Assembly: GCF_012985465.1 (NCBI RefSeq)
Contig: NZ_JAAQWN010000001.1
Span: 434,001-498,000 of the forward strand
Direction: 5' to 3'
DNA length: 64,000 bases
From: Pseudomonas sp. WS 5079
GTDB taxonomy: Bacteria > Pseudomonadota > Gammaproteobacteria > Pseudomonadales > Pseudomonadaceae
The position numbers and the translations under genes are program-made. The notes beneath the pieces are model-generated. The model saw only the letters and a program-made list of their open reading frames with translations, was not told the DNA's origin and searched no databases. Shown in pieces: positions 48,579-58,293 of the stretch. Positions within the stretch are counted from its first letter, which is position 1, and each line of letters opens with the position of its first letter.

Positions 48579-48669
48579 TTTACAGCGCAGGTGCGGTGCT
48601 ATTTCATGACCAGACAGAGCCGTCAACATCTCTGTTACTCGCACAATCATCAGCGATGGAGAAGCGATC

Positions 48670-49131
48670 ATGACCGAACAAGCGCAACAGTTGACCCCCG
48701 AGCAAAAAAAATTGCTTTACCCCAGGCTCCTTCTTGCAACTGGCACATTCGATGCGCGTATCGATAATATACCGCTCCACTTTCAGACCTTGAAACTGCT
48801 GCATGACCATGAAGCGGCCATCTACCGCCTTGACGCGCGACATGCTGATAACTCAACCATAGTGAAAAAAATCACGATTGGGCTGCCCGACACCGTTCGT
48901 CAGGGGCAGGTGTTAGAGCTGGATAAGTGGCAGATCAATAAAGTCAGTGTCTGGTATTCCATTGAGGGCCGTCCGAATCCTAACTCCATGCGGTGTTCCA
49001 CAGGAACTTTGATCGTTAATCGCTTGCAAGCAGGCACTGTCAAGTTCGGCGGTGAACTGAACGGTACCACCGATCCGGATGAAAACGGCAACACACATAC
49101 ACTACACGTCAACTTTGATCTAACCAGTTGA
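48670..49131 (+). CDS. Hypothetical 153-residue beta-rich protein
   Basis: Not recognised. The protein has a polar N-terminus (MTEQAQQLTPEQKKLL), no signal peptide, and a C-terminal half rich in predicted beta-strands (GTLIVNRLQAGTVKFGGELNGT; THTLHVNFDL). One cysteine. A ribosome site GGAGAAGCG precedes the ATG. The codons look more AT-rich than the surrounding genes, which is consistent with acquisition by transfer. It carries the shared 16-bp dyad at 48563 and ends convergently with an autotransporter gene; an inverted repeat between them can stop both. Confidence 0.8.
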   Translation: MTEQAQQLTPEQKKLLYPRLLLATGTFDARIDNIPLHFQTLKLLHDHEAAIYRLDARHADNSTIVKKITIGLPDTVRQGQVLELDKWQINKVSVWYSIEGRPNPNSMRCSTGTLIVNRLQAGTVKFGGELNGTTDPDENGNTHTLHVNFDLTS

Positions 49132-49150
49132 TCGCTTACGCAAGAAAAAA

Positions 49151-49178
49151 AACGCCCGTATCCTTCGATACGGGCGTT
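49151..49178. terminator. Bidirectional terminator between the 153-residue gene and the autotransporter
   Basis: AACGCCCGTATC and its exact complement form a 12-bp stem with a CTTC loop. On the minus strand it is followed by an uninterrupted T-run (TTTTTT), ideal for the autotransporter; on the plus strand the tail is weaker (AATAAG). Confidence 0.88.
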
Positions 49179-49194
49179 AATAAGCGTCCTGTTT

Positions 49195-51459
49195 TTACCA
49201 GCTGTAGCGCATACCTACGTTGGCGCCCCAAGGCTGCTCGACCCGGCCACCACTGCTGTGCTCAAGGTCAGCGTGCAGTTGCAGGTTCTGCGACAACTTC
49301 ACCGCAACCCCTGCGCCGAACTCAGTGCGTGAGCCTGACAGGTCGTTGTTGAACACATTGTTGTTCACCTTGACCTTATTGTTGTTGGCAAACTCATGCA
49401 CCATCGCTGCCCGCAGGTACGGCTGGACGACACTGCCACTGTCGAGCTGGATATCACGCCCAATCGTCGCGCCGGCCTTGGCCATGATCGAACGGGTGCG
49501 CTCGCCATCGGCGTGCAGGCCATTGTCCAGGTTGTAATTGGCACCCTGGATGACCACGGTGGACAATTGTGCATACGGTTCGACGAAGTAGCCGTCATCG
49601 AGCTTGATGTTGCGCCCGAACTCTGCCGACAGGCCGCCACCGGTGTTGGCGTACTTGCCCTTGGACTTGGTCCCGTCGCTCATGCCGACCTTGGACTCGT
49701 TGTTGAAGCGGTTGAGCTTGGCCACGGCGTCAAAGTACAGGCCACTTTCCTCATCCAGCCAGGTGGCATAGGCACCCACGTAGTAGCTTTTCACGGTGCC
49801 GGACGTACCGCGCTTGAGGTTCAGGTCCGAGGTACTGTGGCCGGCCATCACACCTACCAGCCACTGGCTGTCGGCCAACGGCATGTCGGCACCCAGGGTG
49901 AAGCCCTGCTGGTTCTGGTCATAGCCCACACCGGTGCTCTCGGCCACCTTGTACTTGTTGCCGTAACCGCGCATCCACACTCCCGCCTGACCAGGCTCGA
50001 AACGCAGTTCGCCCATGCGCGTACGCAATGAGGTCGCCTCGCCGTACCACACGGTCGGTGCGGTGTTGAACAGCGCCATCACCGAGCGGGTGGACGGGCT
50101 GATCACACGGTTTTCCGGGTCGAGGAACCAGTCGGTGCCGTCCTTTTTCAGGCCGTAGGAGTAGGCGCCCACGTCGACGAAATCATTGGCCAGGGAGAAC
50201 TGCGCGTCCCCGCCTTCGGTGTGCACGATACGAATCGCTTCAGGGTTGAGCGGCTCCACGCCAGTGGCCTCAAGCAGCAGGCTGTGGTTGCCGTTGGCTT
50301 GGCCGTTGATATTCAGGAAGTCGGTGATACCCCGGGCAAAATCGGTGCCCATGACAAAGGTGCCGTTACCGTCGAGGCTGTCCAGGTCCAACTGATAGAA
50401 CGCGTCGCTGTCGCCGAACTTCACCGTACCGCCGGCCAGGTTCAAGGCACCCACCTGGCTGTCGCCGGTCAATTCCCAGTAGGACTGGTCGCCGATGTTC
50501 AGGCTGCTGACATTGTGCAACTGGCCCGTCAGCCCGGCGTTGTTGTCGATGTTCAGGTGCGCGGTGCTGCCGTCCTCGACAATTATATTGCCGTTCAAGC
50601 GGCTGTTGTCGACGTTCATGCTCGCCTGGGCGCCGCCGTTGACTTCCAGCAACGTGCCATTGCCGCCGCTCAGGGTCGAACCATTGCGCACGTCGATTTC
50701 AACGTCCATCGGCTCGCCAGGCTCACCTTCGACAACAATGGCCGAGCCGCTGCGGCCTTCGACGCTGGAATTGTCCAGCACCAGCTTGCCGGCAGTGGTG
50801 CTGCCAAGGTTGTTGGTGAACAGCACGCCATTCTTGCCGCCGATGATGCTGCTCTGGCTGGCAGTCGCCGTTGCACCATCAAGCAACACGCCATAGCTGT
50901 CGGCGCCAGTGCCTTCGACCACGGTGTTCTGGTTGAAATGCAACTCGGCGTTGCCGTTGGCTATTGCGCCACCCTTTACACCGCGGATGATGCTGTTGAA
51001 CACCTGGGCAATGCCGCCCGTTTGCGAGTTGAAGCTCTGGAACGCTTGCAGGCCGACAACGGTGTTGCTGTTGATGGAGCTGTCACGAATGATGGCTGTG
51101 CTGTCATCCAGGCGCACCGCGCCCCATGTCGAGTTGTTGGAATTGACCGTGGCACCGTTAAGGCTGACAGAGGAGCCCTGTGTCGCGCGGATATCCTCGA
51201 TCAGGCTGCCGGAATTGACATTCAGCGTCGAATCGTTGGCCAGGATATGGCCCGCACGGGCGCCGTTCATGGTCAGCTCGGACTTTTGATCGAGCTGCCA
51301 GTGATTTGTCGGTTCATCGGCGCCAATGACCTTGGACTCGCCAATCAGATGGCCGGCTTGCACATTGGTTTGCACTGCCGCAAACAGCAGGACAGTCATG
51401 GCTGGGACTTTCATCATCTTGCTCAAGGGTTTGAGCTCGAAGTTAATGGGTGCTGACAT
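49195..51459 (-). CDS. Pertactin-like autotransporter (754 aa)
   Basis: A surface-exposed or secreted type Va protein. The N-terminus has an extended signal region (MSAPINFELKPLSKMMKVPAMTVLLFAAVQTNVQA split over a polar and a hydrophobic part). The passenger is a parallel beta-helix with pertactin-like strands (LVLDNSSVEGRSGSAIVVEG; GAQASMNVDNSRLNGNI). The C-terminal about 265 residues are the barrel, opening LRTRMGELRFEPGQAGVWMRGYG and ending in GMRYSW. The ATG at 51459 is chosen because GAGAG lies eight bases upstream; a GTG at 51468 is an alternative. No shared 16-bp dyad was found upstream. No enzymatic motif was seen. Confidence 0.88.
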   Translation of the reverse strand: MSAPINFELKPLSKMMKVPAMTVLLFAAVQTNVQAGHLIGESKVIGADEPTNHWQLDQKSELTMNGARAGHILANDSTLNVNSGSLIEDIRATQGSSVSLNGATVNSNNSTWGAVRLDDSTAIIRDSSINSNTVVGLQAFQSFNSQTGGIAQVFNSIIRGVKGGAIANGNAELHFNQNTVVEGTGADSYGVLLDGATATASQSSIIGGKNGVLFTNNLGSTTAGKLVLDNSSVEGRSGSAIVVEGEPGEPMDVEIDVRNGSTLSGGNGTLLEVNGGAQASMNVDNSRLNGNIIVEDGSTAHLNIDNNAGLTGQLHNVSSLNIGDQSYWELTGDSQVGALNLAGGTVKFGDSDAFYQLDLDSLDGNGTFVMGTDFARGITDFLNINGQANGNHSLLLEATGVEPLNPEAIRIVHTEGGDAQFSLANDFVDVGAYSYGLKKDGTDWFLDPENRVISPSTRSVMALFNTAPTVWYGEATSLRTRMGELRFEPGQAGVWMRGYGNKYKVAESTGVGYDQNQQGFTLGADMPLADSQWLVGVMAGHSTSDLNLKRGTSGTVKSYYVGAYATWLDEESGLYFDAVAKLNRFNNESKVGMSDGTKSKGKYANTGGGLSAEFGRNIKLDDGYFVEPYAQLSTVVIQGANYNLDNGLHADGERTRSIMAKAGATIGRDIQLDSGSVVQPYLRAAMVHEFANNNKVKVNNNVFNNDLSGSRTEFGAGVAVKLSQNLQLHADLEHSSGGRVEQPWGANVGMRYSW

Positions 51460-51676
51460 CGGGTTCACTCTCTGGGGGTAGAGCCACTAAAAACGGCTTG
51501 GCTCGTTCCCCGCGGAATGAGGCCTCACCTGTACAGCGCAGAGGTTACGTAGTGAACATACCGACGACTGTAGGACTAATCTGAACAAGCAGTGTTAATC
51601 GGCAGCGCAGACGCATGGAAAGTGGCGCCCCCGGCAGACGGAACCGTCTAAACGCACCAATCCAAGGCTTGCAGAC

Positions 51677-51709
51677 GCACAAAAGGGAAGCCAGGCTTCC
51701 CTTTTGTGC
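51677..51709. terminator. Terminator after the 672-residue gene
   Basis: GCACAAAAGGGAAGCC and its exact complement flank a single central base, giving a 16-bp inverted repeat whose outer part is T-rich (CCCTTTTGTG). It lies 11 bp beyond the stop of the minus-strand gene at 51720. Confidence 0.8.
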
Positions 51710-51719
51710 TTGCAGCGGT

Positions 51720-53738
51720 TTATTGACTTATCAGAGTGGTTCCCAGGCTAGCCGGTACGCCATCACAGAATGAGTCAGGGTTGGAGAATACCGTGTATAC
51801 CTCGGCCAGCTCGCCGCGACCGAGTCCCCCACCTGCCACGCCCGTGGTGTAGGTGACCTCGCACGGCCCAAACGCCACTTGAGCCAGGAACGGACGGTAG
51901 ATGATATTTACCTCAATACCGTTGGCCACCTCGGCAGCGGTCAAGGGCGGGGTTGTAATAGTCAGTGTAAATGGCCCTGACGGATGCCCTGGGCGTTCGC
52001 TGGTAATGGTGATCGTAACATCCACGGTATTGCCCACTACCAGTCTTGCATCGCCCGGGATCAACACAGTGGCAGCCAGTACCGGTGGCGAGCCAGGCTG
52101 GATTTGTACCAGCGACTGACAGTTCCATTCATCAAACACGAGGCGCTCATACCTTGCAGGTGCCAGCTCCACCGTCACGGCATCGATCACATTGACCATG
52201 GTCACGGGCGATGGGTTTTCATTGGTGGTGCCGGGGCCAATCACAGAGTAGCTGACCGGTTGCATATTGTTGCCGTGGCGCGCCACTACGTCCCAGGGAA
52301 TGGTAAACGTCGCGTCGGCGCCGGGAACTGTAGTGCTTAAAGGGAACGGCCCGACACGCTCTCTGGAGGTGCCCCAATACAGGTAAAACTCATTAGCTGC
52401 ATGAGGCAGCGCCGAAATGATCCAAAGGGGAATCACAATAGTGACAGGCAGGTTCGCATCCCCAATGCGCAGGGTGTTCAACTCGTTGGAGTTGGCACCA
52501 AACACTTGCGGCGGGTTCAGCCCAGGGTTCACATCGCCTGGCTCCAGTGTGCCCGGCAGGACCGGCCCTTCGACCGACAAATCGAGCTGCAGGGTTTTAT
52601 CTGGCGAGGTGAAGAACACACCGTTGCGCTCGATCCGGTAACGCACATTTACCGTCTGCGGGCCCAGAGTCGCGGTATAGGCGGCCTTGATTGCGTCATT
52701 CATATTATTGAACACCACCGGGAAACCAGTGAGTTCGGTAGTTTGCGGGCCAAAGGGCTCGGCTTCCCATTGCGTCTCGAACTTGTCCAGCCCGGTCACG
52801 AAATTAACATACTGCTCAATATGCAGATCGATCCCTTGTACATAGTCCGCAATGCTGAGCAGGTCATCAGTGCTGCCATTACGAGGGGCAGGCGCAAGTG
52901 GCAGGAACGGCGCCAATGGCACGGGATCGGCCAACAACGAAACCGTACGAAACTCATTGAACGACGGGCGACTGACGTTCCCTGCCCGGTCCCTGATGGT
53001 GTAGAAAAAGTAATAGAGCCCACTCAAGGTGATCAGGCTGGCTGGCAGGAAAAAAGTGCTCGACGCAGGTGGCGGCAGCATAGGCACACCTGGACCACTG
53101 ACCAAATACTCGGGCCGAGGGTCCATGACCGGGCTGTAGTACACGTCAATTTCGTCCCCCGCTTCAAACCGTCCGGGCTGCGGCCCGAAACTGTTTGCCA
53201 GGATACGCACCTCCACGCCGCCCTGGTTGATCAGGAAAGCATTGTTGATAACCGTACCCGGCGGGGCATTGACTAACACTGGAGCGGTCGGTTGTTCACG
53301 GGACGCCGCTACGGCGTAGGGCGCAATGAGGTCAACCCGGAATGCGGCGGGGTTGGACTCATCCATCGCAGGACCCGGTACACCACCGGCATTACGGTAT
53401 TGCGTGACTTTGAGTTCATAAAAGCCATGGGCGAACTCAAACTCGGGAGCCGGAGCAGGAACAAATCTATCGATTATTGCCGGCACGGGGTTCAAGTTGA
53501 TCTGGAAGGGGGGCACGAAGGTGGTCCAACTGGGCACCGTATCTGTGGTTCTGCGAATTTCGACACTCAGCCAGTCGGTGCGCAATGAAATCAGCCCGGT
53601 TCGCAGTTGAAGGGTTATACCCGCCCGTGCAACGGCTACCGGGATGAGCCCGGATGCATCATCCAATGCTTCTGCAATCGTGGGGGCATCAATAACCAAA
53701 GGCACTGGTGTAATGGTGACGTCAGGGTTGCTGCTCAT
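51720..53738 (-). CDS. Ig-like-domain protein without signal peptide (672 aa)
   Basis: Unknown function. It opens with VPLVIDAPTIAEALDDASGLIPV, then a series of beta-sandwich-like units of 100-130 residues. One contains GDEIDVYYSPV and FFYTIRDRAGNVSRPSFN; the same motif (FYRLKDRAGNVNPLFS) is in the 410-residue protein upstream. Later units carry IPLWIISALPHAANEFYLYWG and VDVTITITSERPGHPSGPF. There is no signal peptide, anchor or membrane segment. GGAGAG precedes the ATG at 53738. It lies 195 bp downstream of the paralog at 53934 on the same strand, with no dyad of its own and a terminator after it, so the two probably form one operon driven from box 4. Confidence 0.82.
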   Translation of the reverse strand: MSSNPDVTITPVPLVIDAPTIAEALDDASGLIPVAVARAGITLQLRTGLISLRTDWLSVEIRRTTDTVPSWTTFVPPFQINLNPVPAIIDRFVPAPAPEFEFAHGFYELKVTQYRNAGGVPGPAMDESNPAAFRVDLIAPYAVAASREQPTAPVLVNAPPGTVINNAFLINQGGVEVRILANSFGPQPGRFEAGDEIDVYYSPVMDPRPEYLVSGPGVPMLPPPASSTFFLPASLITLSGLYYFFYTIRDRAGNVSRPSFNEFRTVSLLADPVPLAPFLPLAPAPRNGSTDDLLSIADYVQGIDLHIEQYVNFVTGLDKFETQWEAEPFGPQTTELTGFPVVFNNMNDAIKAAYTATLGPQTVNVRYRIERNGVFFTSPDKTLQLDLSVEGPVLPGTLEPGDVNPGLNPPQVFGANSNELNTLRIGDANLPVTIVIPLWIISALPHAANEFYLYWGTSRERVGPFPLSTTVPGADATFTIPWDVVARHGNNMQPVSYSVIGPGTTNENPSPVTMVNVIDAVTVELAPARYERLVFDEWNCQSLVQIQPGSPPVLAATVLIPGDARLVVGNTVDVTITITSERPGHPSGPFTLTITTPPLTAAEVANGIEVNIIYRPFLAQVAFGPCEVTYTTGVAGGGLGRGELAEVYTVFSNPDSFCDGVPASLGTTLISQ

Positions 53739-53933
53739 ATCAGTCTCTCCTTAGTACTTAATGTAGGCGTCGCACAAACACTCATTAGGTGGCCAAGCCG
53801 CCATCGCCCGATACTTGAGTGATTGCCTGGTGACTGAAATCGCAGCAACACTCTCTCCAGCGCGTAAAACACGCGGCCAAACAAACCACCTTTCGAATTA
53901 CCCATCTGTTGTTAAAGCAAACGTGTAGGGTGT

Positions 53934-55166
53934 TCAGTCCTCGGGGCCATTGCCGTCAATCCAGCAATAAATAGGCGTGGGCGGTGGCGGTGAGGTGGGC
54001 ACCACGCGGTCGAACTCCACATAGCGCGAAGAAGAACGGCCGATCACCGCGCCGCCCCGGGACACCGTGTAACTGGCCTCGCCGCCGGCGTTTTTTTTCA
54101 GGGGCCGAATCACGCGCTCGACATCGAGAATCCAGAAGGTATAGCCCGCCGCATCGGCTACCCCATCCCAATAATGCGTGAGGGTTTCCACGATATTGGG
54201 GTCCGGATTGACATCCGGGTACTTGCCATACCCCTGGAACCGCAGCGTGATCAGGTCGCCAGCGTGTATGTCGGCGTGAGGCGCGACATGCACCTCGACT
54301 CTCAACCAGATCGCAGGTTGGGTGCTGCAGGTCAGGAAACGGTTTGGATGCGACTCCGCCTGCGGAAAACTGGGCCGAGGGTACCTGGACGGCGGCAGGC
54401 CGGTTTGCAGCTCCGCTTGCTCCACCTGTGAAAACAGCGGATTGACGTTGCCTGCGCGGTCCTTCAGGCGATAGAAGCAGAAGATCCAGCGCGCGCCCGG
54501 GAAACTGCGGAACACGGCGCTGGGCACATTCACGAATATACGGCCGGTGGCGCTGGTCAGCGGCGCTGAAACCAGGGTAGGCGCGCCGGTTGGCAAGGTG
54601 TTCATATCTGAAAAATACATCAGCACCTGATCACCCACCTCACGATCCAGATAGTCCTTGGGAATTTCCATGGGCACCAGGGGGTTGGCAACCAGGTAGG
54701 CCTCGGTGATCGGATCGATGGGAAAAATGGGCGGTGGCAGCAACGCCCCCCCACCGGGCGCATCGCGGTCGATCCTGATGGTCACAACCTCGGAGGCATC
54801 AACGCTGGGGCTGTTCGGCGTGCGGTTATGGATGCGAAACCGCAGATCAACAATTGCACTGTTGAGCAGGAATGCCTGAGGTATCTGCAGGGCGTAGGGA
54901 AAGTCGGCAGGCGTCATCGGGTTAGGCAGCAAAATCGGCGGCGTATCCAAGGGCCGGGCACCGCGAACGTTCCACTCGAACACCAGATACTGATCTCTGC
55001 CCGGACCGGGTAAAAACGCCCAGGGCGTCGGAATCTCAAGCTGCAGATCAGCGAAATAAAACTGTGCCGGCAGCAACCCGTCAGGCAGCGCGTCGACGAC
55101 GATAGGCGCCTCAATCACCAGGATGCCGCCTGGGCCATTGGATTGGCCAGCATTGTGGGTGCTCAT
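53934..55166 (-). CDS. Ig-like-domain protein without signal peptide (410 aa)
   Basis: Unknown function; paralog of the 672-residue protein. The N-terminal region GGILVIEAPIVVDALPDGLLPAQFYFADLQ aligns in style with the other's LVIDAPTIAEALDDASGLIPV. A central unit has FYRLKDRAGNVN, and the C-terminal region has GDLITLRFQGYGKYPDVN and AGGEASYTVSRGGAVIGRSS. No signal peptide or anchor. The ATG at 55166 has GGGAGG upstream; a TTG one codon earlier is not preferred. The shared 16-bp dyad (55267-55282) lies 101 bp before the start, and the 672-residue gene follows downstream. Confidence 0.82.
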   Translation of the reverse strand: MSTHNAGQSNGPGGILVIEAPIVVDALPDGLLPAQFYFADLQLEIPTPWAFLPGPGRDQYLVFEWNVRGARPLDTPPILLPNPMTPADFPYALQIPQAFLLNSAIVDLRFRIHNRTPNSPSVDASEVVTIRIDRDAPGGGALLPPPIFPIDPITEAYLVANPLVPMEIPKDYLDREVGDQVLMYFSDMNTLPTGAPTLVSAPLTSATGRIFVNVPSAVFRSFPGARWIFCFYRLKDRAGNVNPLFSQVEQAELQTGLPPSRYPRPSFPQAESHPNRFLTCSTQPAIWLRVEVHVAPHADIHAGDLITLRFQGYGKYPDVNPDPNIVETLTHYWDGVADAAGYTFWILDVERVIRPLKKNAGGEASYTVSRGGAVIGRSSSRYVEFDRVVPTSPPPPTPIYCWIDGNGPED

Positions 55167-55266
55167 CAAAACCTCCCATCACCTAGACACGCGCCAAGGC
55201 GTCGATGGATCACGGCGCTTGCGGCTCAGTTGGGATAATTGAACACGTCCAGCAGCGCTGCGGATA

Positions 55267-55282
55267 CTGTCAGAACTAACAG
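55267..55282. promoter_or_regulatory. Shared 16-bp dyad, box 4 (upstream of the 410/672-residue operon)
   Basis: On the minus (coding) strand it reads CTGTTAGTTCTGACAG, identical to box 3. It lies 101 bp before the 410-residue gene. It is also about 165 bp upstream of the divergent ptxS, which has its own operator. Confidence 0.75.
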
Positions 55283-55372
55283 GTCGGCTCGCCGCTCGTC
55301 GGTTTCACGCCGCCGGTTTTGGCAGTGTTCCAGCAAAGATTTTCTTGACGAAAGGGGCTGGCTGGTGTTTTC

Positions 55373-55386
55373 TGAAACCGGTTTCA
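55373..55386. promoter_or_regulatory. PtxS operator upstream of ptxS
   Basis: TGAAACCGGTTTCA is the exact palindromic PtxS target known from P. aeruginosa and P. putida. It lies 46 bp before the ptxS start and would mediate autorepression. Confidence 0.92.
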
Positions 55387-55431
55387 ATGCCCAGCGCACT
55401 GCCACCTCACACTAATAAGAAAGGCCCCGCC

Positions 55432-56451
55432 GTGACTTCATTCTCCGCCGCCCAACGCAGCCGCGTGACCATGCTTGATGTAGCCGAACGCGCCGGCGTC
55501 TCCAAGGCCAGCGTGTCGCGTTTTATCGGCGATGACCGCGCCCTGCTCTCCGACGCCATCGCCCTGCGCATCGAGCAGGCTATTGATGACTTGGGCTACC
55601 GCCCCAACCAGATGGCCCGAGGCCTGAAACGTGGGCGCACGCGCCTGATCGGCATGCTGGTGGCCGATATCCGCAACCCCTATTCGATTGCCGTGATGCA
55701 TGGCGTGGAAACCGCCTGCCGCCAGCACGGCTACAGCCTGGTGGTGTGCAACACCGACCGCGATGACGAGCAGGAGCGCCAGCACCTGGCAGCCCTGCGC
55801 GCCTATAACATCGAAGGCTTGATCGTGAACACCCTGGGCCATCACCTCGAACAACTGCTGGAACTGCAACGGGAAATGCCCCTGGTGCTGGTGGACCGCA
55901 AGGTCGACGCCCTGTACAGCGACCTGGTAGGCCTGGACAACCCACTGGCCGTGGGCATGGCGCTGGACCACCTGGAACACCAGGGCTACCGGGATATCTT
56001 GCTGGTCAGCGAGGCGGCCGATGGCACCAGTTCGCGGGTTGAGCGTATGGAGAGTTTCCGGGCCCAGATCCGCCGTCGCAAAAAAATGCGCGGCGCCGTA
56101 TTGGAAATAGACCGCGACCTGCCCCACCGCTTGCAGACGTTTCTTGGCGCAGGCCAAGCCGGGCCCAAAGCGTTGTTCTGTGCCAACGGCATTGCCGCGC
56201 TGGCCTGTACCAAAGCCCTGCGCGAACTGGGTTGCCGATTGTTCGAGGACGTGGGCTTGCTCGCCCTGGATGATCTGGAATGGTACCCGCTGGTGGGCAG
56301 CGGCATCACCGCCCTGGCCCAGCCGACCGAAGCCATTGGCGCCAGTGCTTTTGAGTGCTTGCTCAAGCGCTTGCGCGGCGATACCGCGCCGACCCGTTCG
56401 GTGGATTTTGCCCCGCAACTGATCGTCCGAGGCTCAACCCAACCCGTGTAG
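55432..56451 (+). CDS. ptxS: LacI-family repressor of 2-ketogluconate genes
   Basis: A 339-residue LacI/GalR repressor. The helix-turn-helix is TMLDVAERAGVSKASVSRFIG, the hinge helix is NQMARGLKRGRTRLIG, and a periplasmic-binding-protein-like effector domain follows. PtxS binds 2-ketogluconate and releases the TGAAACCGGTTTCA operators. GTG at 55432 is chosen as start because it gives the short N-terminal tail usual for the family and has AGAAAGG upstream; an ATG at 55387 would lie against the operator. It is followed by kguE with a second operator between them. Confidence 0.92.
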   Translation: MTSFSAAQRSRVTMLDVAERAGVSKASVSRFIGDDRALLSDAIALRIEQAIDDLGYRPNQMARGLKRGRTRLIGMLVADIRNPYSIAVMHGVETACRQHGYSLVVCNTDRDDEQERQHLAALRAYNIEGLIVNTLGHHLEQLLELQREMPLVLVDRKVDALYSDLVGLDNPLAVGMALDHLEHQGYRDILLVSEAADGTSSRVERMESFRAQIRRRKKMRGAVLEIDRDLPHRLQTFLGAGQAGPKALFCANGIAALACTKALRELGCRLFEDVGLLALDDLEWYPLVGSGITALAQPTEAIGASAFECLLKRLRGDTAPTRSVDFAPQLIVRGSTQPV

Positions 56452-56488
56452 GCATAACCGCCTGCACGAGCATTTTTTTATCTTCAAA

Positions 56489-56502
56489 TGAAACCGGTTT
56501 CA
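56489..56502. promoter_or_regulatory. PtxS operator upstream of kguE
   Basis: A second exact TGAAACCGGTTTCA palindrome, ending 13 bp before the kguE ATG. Binding here would block transcription of the kguEKTD operon. Confidence 0.92.
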
Positions 56503-56515
56503 GAGATCAATAACA

Positions 56516-57298
56516 ATGCACAGATACCCCGTTTCCATCAGCCTTTCCAGCTACGGCGCCGACCTGGTCCGCCAGCGCGGCCAACTGAGTTTTGTCGACC
56601 TGCTGGCCGCCGCCGGCGCCACGCGCATTGAATGGCGTGAAGAACTGCTGACCACCGAACAGCCCGCTGAACTGGCGCAAGCCGCCGCAGCGCAAGGCCT
56701 GGAGTGTGTATTTTCCTCGCCCCTGGAACTGTGGGTTGCCGGGCGGGCGCAAGCCAACGCCGAGCTGGCCGCCACCCTCGACCGCGCCCAGGCGTTCGGT
56801 GCGCGCTGGTTGAAGGTGTCCCTCGGTTACTTCACCGACACCAACGACCTGCACAGCCTCAGCGCCTTGCTCAATCACCACCCGGTGCGCTTGCTGGTGG
56901 AAAACGACCAGACCCTGCACGGCGGGCGCATCGAGCCGCTGCAACGTTTCTTCGATGAAGCTGAGCGCCTGGCGGTACCGGTGAAAATGACCTTCGATAT
57001 CGGCAACTGGCACTGGCAGGACCAATCGGCGCGCACCGCTGCGCGCCTGCTGGGCCGCCATGTCGACTACCTGCACTGCAAGGCCGTAGAGCGTCGCGCC
57101 GACGGCAAGCTGGTGGCGTTGCCGCCGGGCACCGCCGACCTGCATCTGTGGGAACAATTGCTGCAACTGATGCCCCAAGGTATCAGCCGCGCGGTGGAAT
57201 TCCCGCTGCAAGGCGCAGACCTGGTGGCGGTCACCACCGTGCAAGTCGCCGCCCTCACCCACCTTGGCCAACCGCGTGTGGAGAATGCCCATGTCTGA
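56516..57298 (+). CDS. kguE: 2-ketogluconate utilisation epimerase/isomerase-like protein
   Basis: A 260-residue TIM-barrel protein of the xylose isomerase-like AP endonuclease family 2. It has metal-binding residues in [12 protein letters not shown] (Glu), FDIGNWHWQ (Asp), [11 protein letters not shown] (His) and [10 protein letters not shown] (Glu). It is the first gene of the kgu operon; its exact biochemical step is not settled, and the epimerase label is historical. It overlaps kguK by eight bases. Confidence 0.88.
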   Translation: MHRYPVSISLSSYGADLVRQRGQLSFVDLLAAAGATRIEWREELLTTEQPAELAQAAAAQGLECVFSSPLELWVAGRAQANAELAATLDRAQAFGARWLKVSLGYFTDTNDLHSLSALLNHHPVRLLVENDQTLHGGRIEPLQRFFDEAERLAVPVKMTFDIGNWHWQDQSARTAARLLGRHVDYLHCKAVERRADGKLVALPPGTADLHLWEQLLQLMPQGISRAVEFPLQGADLVAVTTVQVAALTHLGQPRVENAHV

Positions 57299-58235
57299 GA
57301 TCGATATCCTCTCGTTCGGCGAGACCATGGCGATGTTCGTCGCCGAACAAACCGGTGACCTGGCCCAGGTCGGTCACTTTGAAAAACGCATTGCCGGCGC
57401 CGACAGCAATGTGGCGATCGGCTTGTCGCGCCTGGGCTTCAATGTGGCTTGGCTGAGCCGTGTGGGGGATGATTCATTGGGCCGCTTTGTGGTCGATACC
57501 CTAGAAAGCGAAGGCCTGGATTGCCGGCATGTGGCGGTCGATCCGGCGCACCCCACCGGTTTTCAGCTCAAGTCGCGGGAAGAGCGCGGCGACGATCCCA
57601 AGGTCGAGTATTTCCGTCGTGGCTCGGCGGCCAGTCACCTGTCCAGCGCCGTGATCACTCCACAGTTGCTAAAAGCACGGCACCTGCACGCCACCGGGAT
57701 TCCGCCAGCATTGTCGGACGCCACCGCCGAGCTGTCGCGCGAGTTGATGAGCCAGATGCGCGCGGCAGGCTGCAGTGTGTCGTTCGACCCTAACCTGCGC
57801 CCGTCACTTTGGCCCAGCGAGCAGAAAATGATCCGCGAAATCAACGCCCTGGCCTGCCTGGCCCACTGGGTATTGCCGGGGCTGAGCGAAGGTCGCCTGC
57901 TGACCGGCTTCGAAGACCCGGCGGATATTGCCGCCTTCTACCTCGACCAGGGTGTGGAAGCGGTGGCGATCAAGCTCGGGCCCCACGGCGCTTACTACCG
58001 TAGCCATCTGGACCAAGGGTTTGTCGCCGCGGTGCCGGTGGCCAAGGTGGTGGACACGGTGGGCGCCGGTGATGGTTTTGCCGTGGGCATGATCAGCGCC
58101 CTCCTCGAAAACCTCAGCTTTGCCCAGGCGGTACAGCGCGCCAACTGGATCGGCAGCCGCGCAGTACAGAGTCGTGGCGATATGGAAGGCCTGCCCATGC
58201 GCGCCGACCTGCCAGCCCTGCAAAAGGCCGGCTGA
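57291..58235 (+). CDS. kguK: 2-ketogluconate kinase
   Basis: A 314-residue PfkB-family kinase that makes 2-keto-6-phosphogluconate. It has the family signatures [22 protein letters not shown] and [19 protein letters not shown]. The ATG at 57291 is chosen because GGAG lies seven bases upstream; the ATG at 57285 is too near to it. It overlaps the end of kguE by eight bases. Confidence 0.93.
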   Translation: MSEIDILSFGETMAMFVAEQTGDLAQVGHFEKRIAGADSNVAIGLSRLGFNVAWLSRVGDDSLGRFVVDTLESEGLDCRHVAVDPAHPTGFQLKSREERGDDPKVEYFRRGSAASHLSSAVITPQLLKARHLHATGIPPALSDATAELSRELMSQMRAAGCSVSFDPNLRPSLWPSEQKMIREINALACLAHWVLPGLSEGRLLTGFEDPADIAAFYLDQGVEAVAIKLGPHGAYYRSHLDQGFVAAVPVAKVVDTVGAGDGFAVGMISALLENLSFAQAVQRANWIGSRAVQSRGDMEGLPMRADLPALQKAG

Positions 58236-58293
58236 CCCCGGCGCTAAACCCGTTACCTGTTGCCACAACTACAACAAGCTCAGGAGCAAACCC

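Noticed and set aside
51460..51676. Shared dyad upstream of the pertactin-like autotransporter
   Set aside because: I searched the region on both strands and found no CTGTYA-N4-TGACAG-like site, so the autotransporter is not placed in the proposed regulon.
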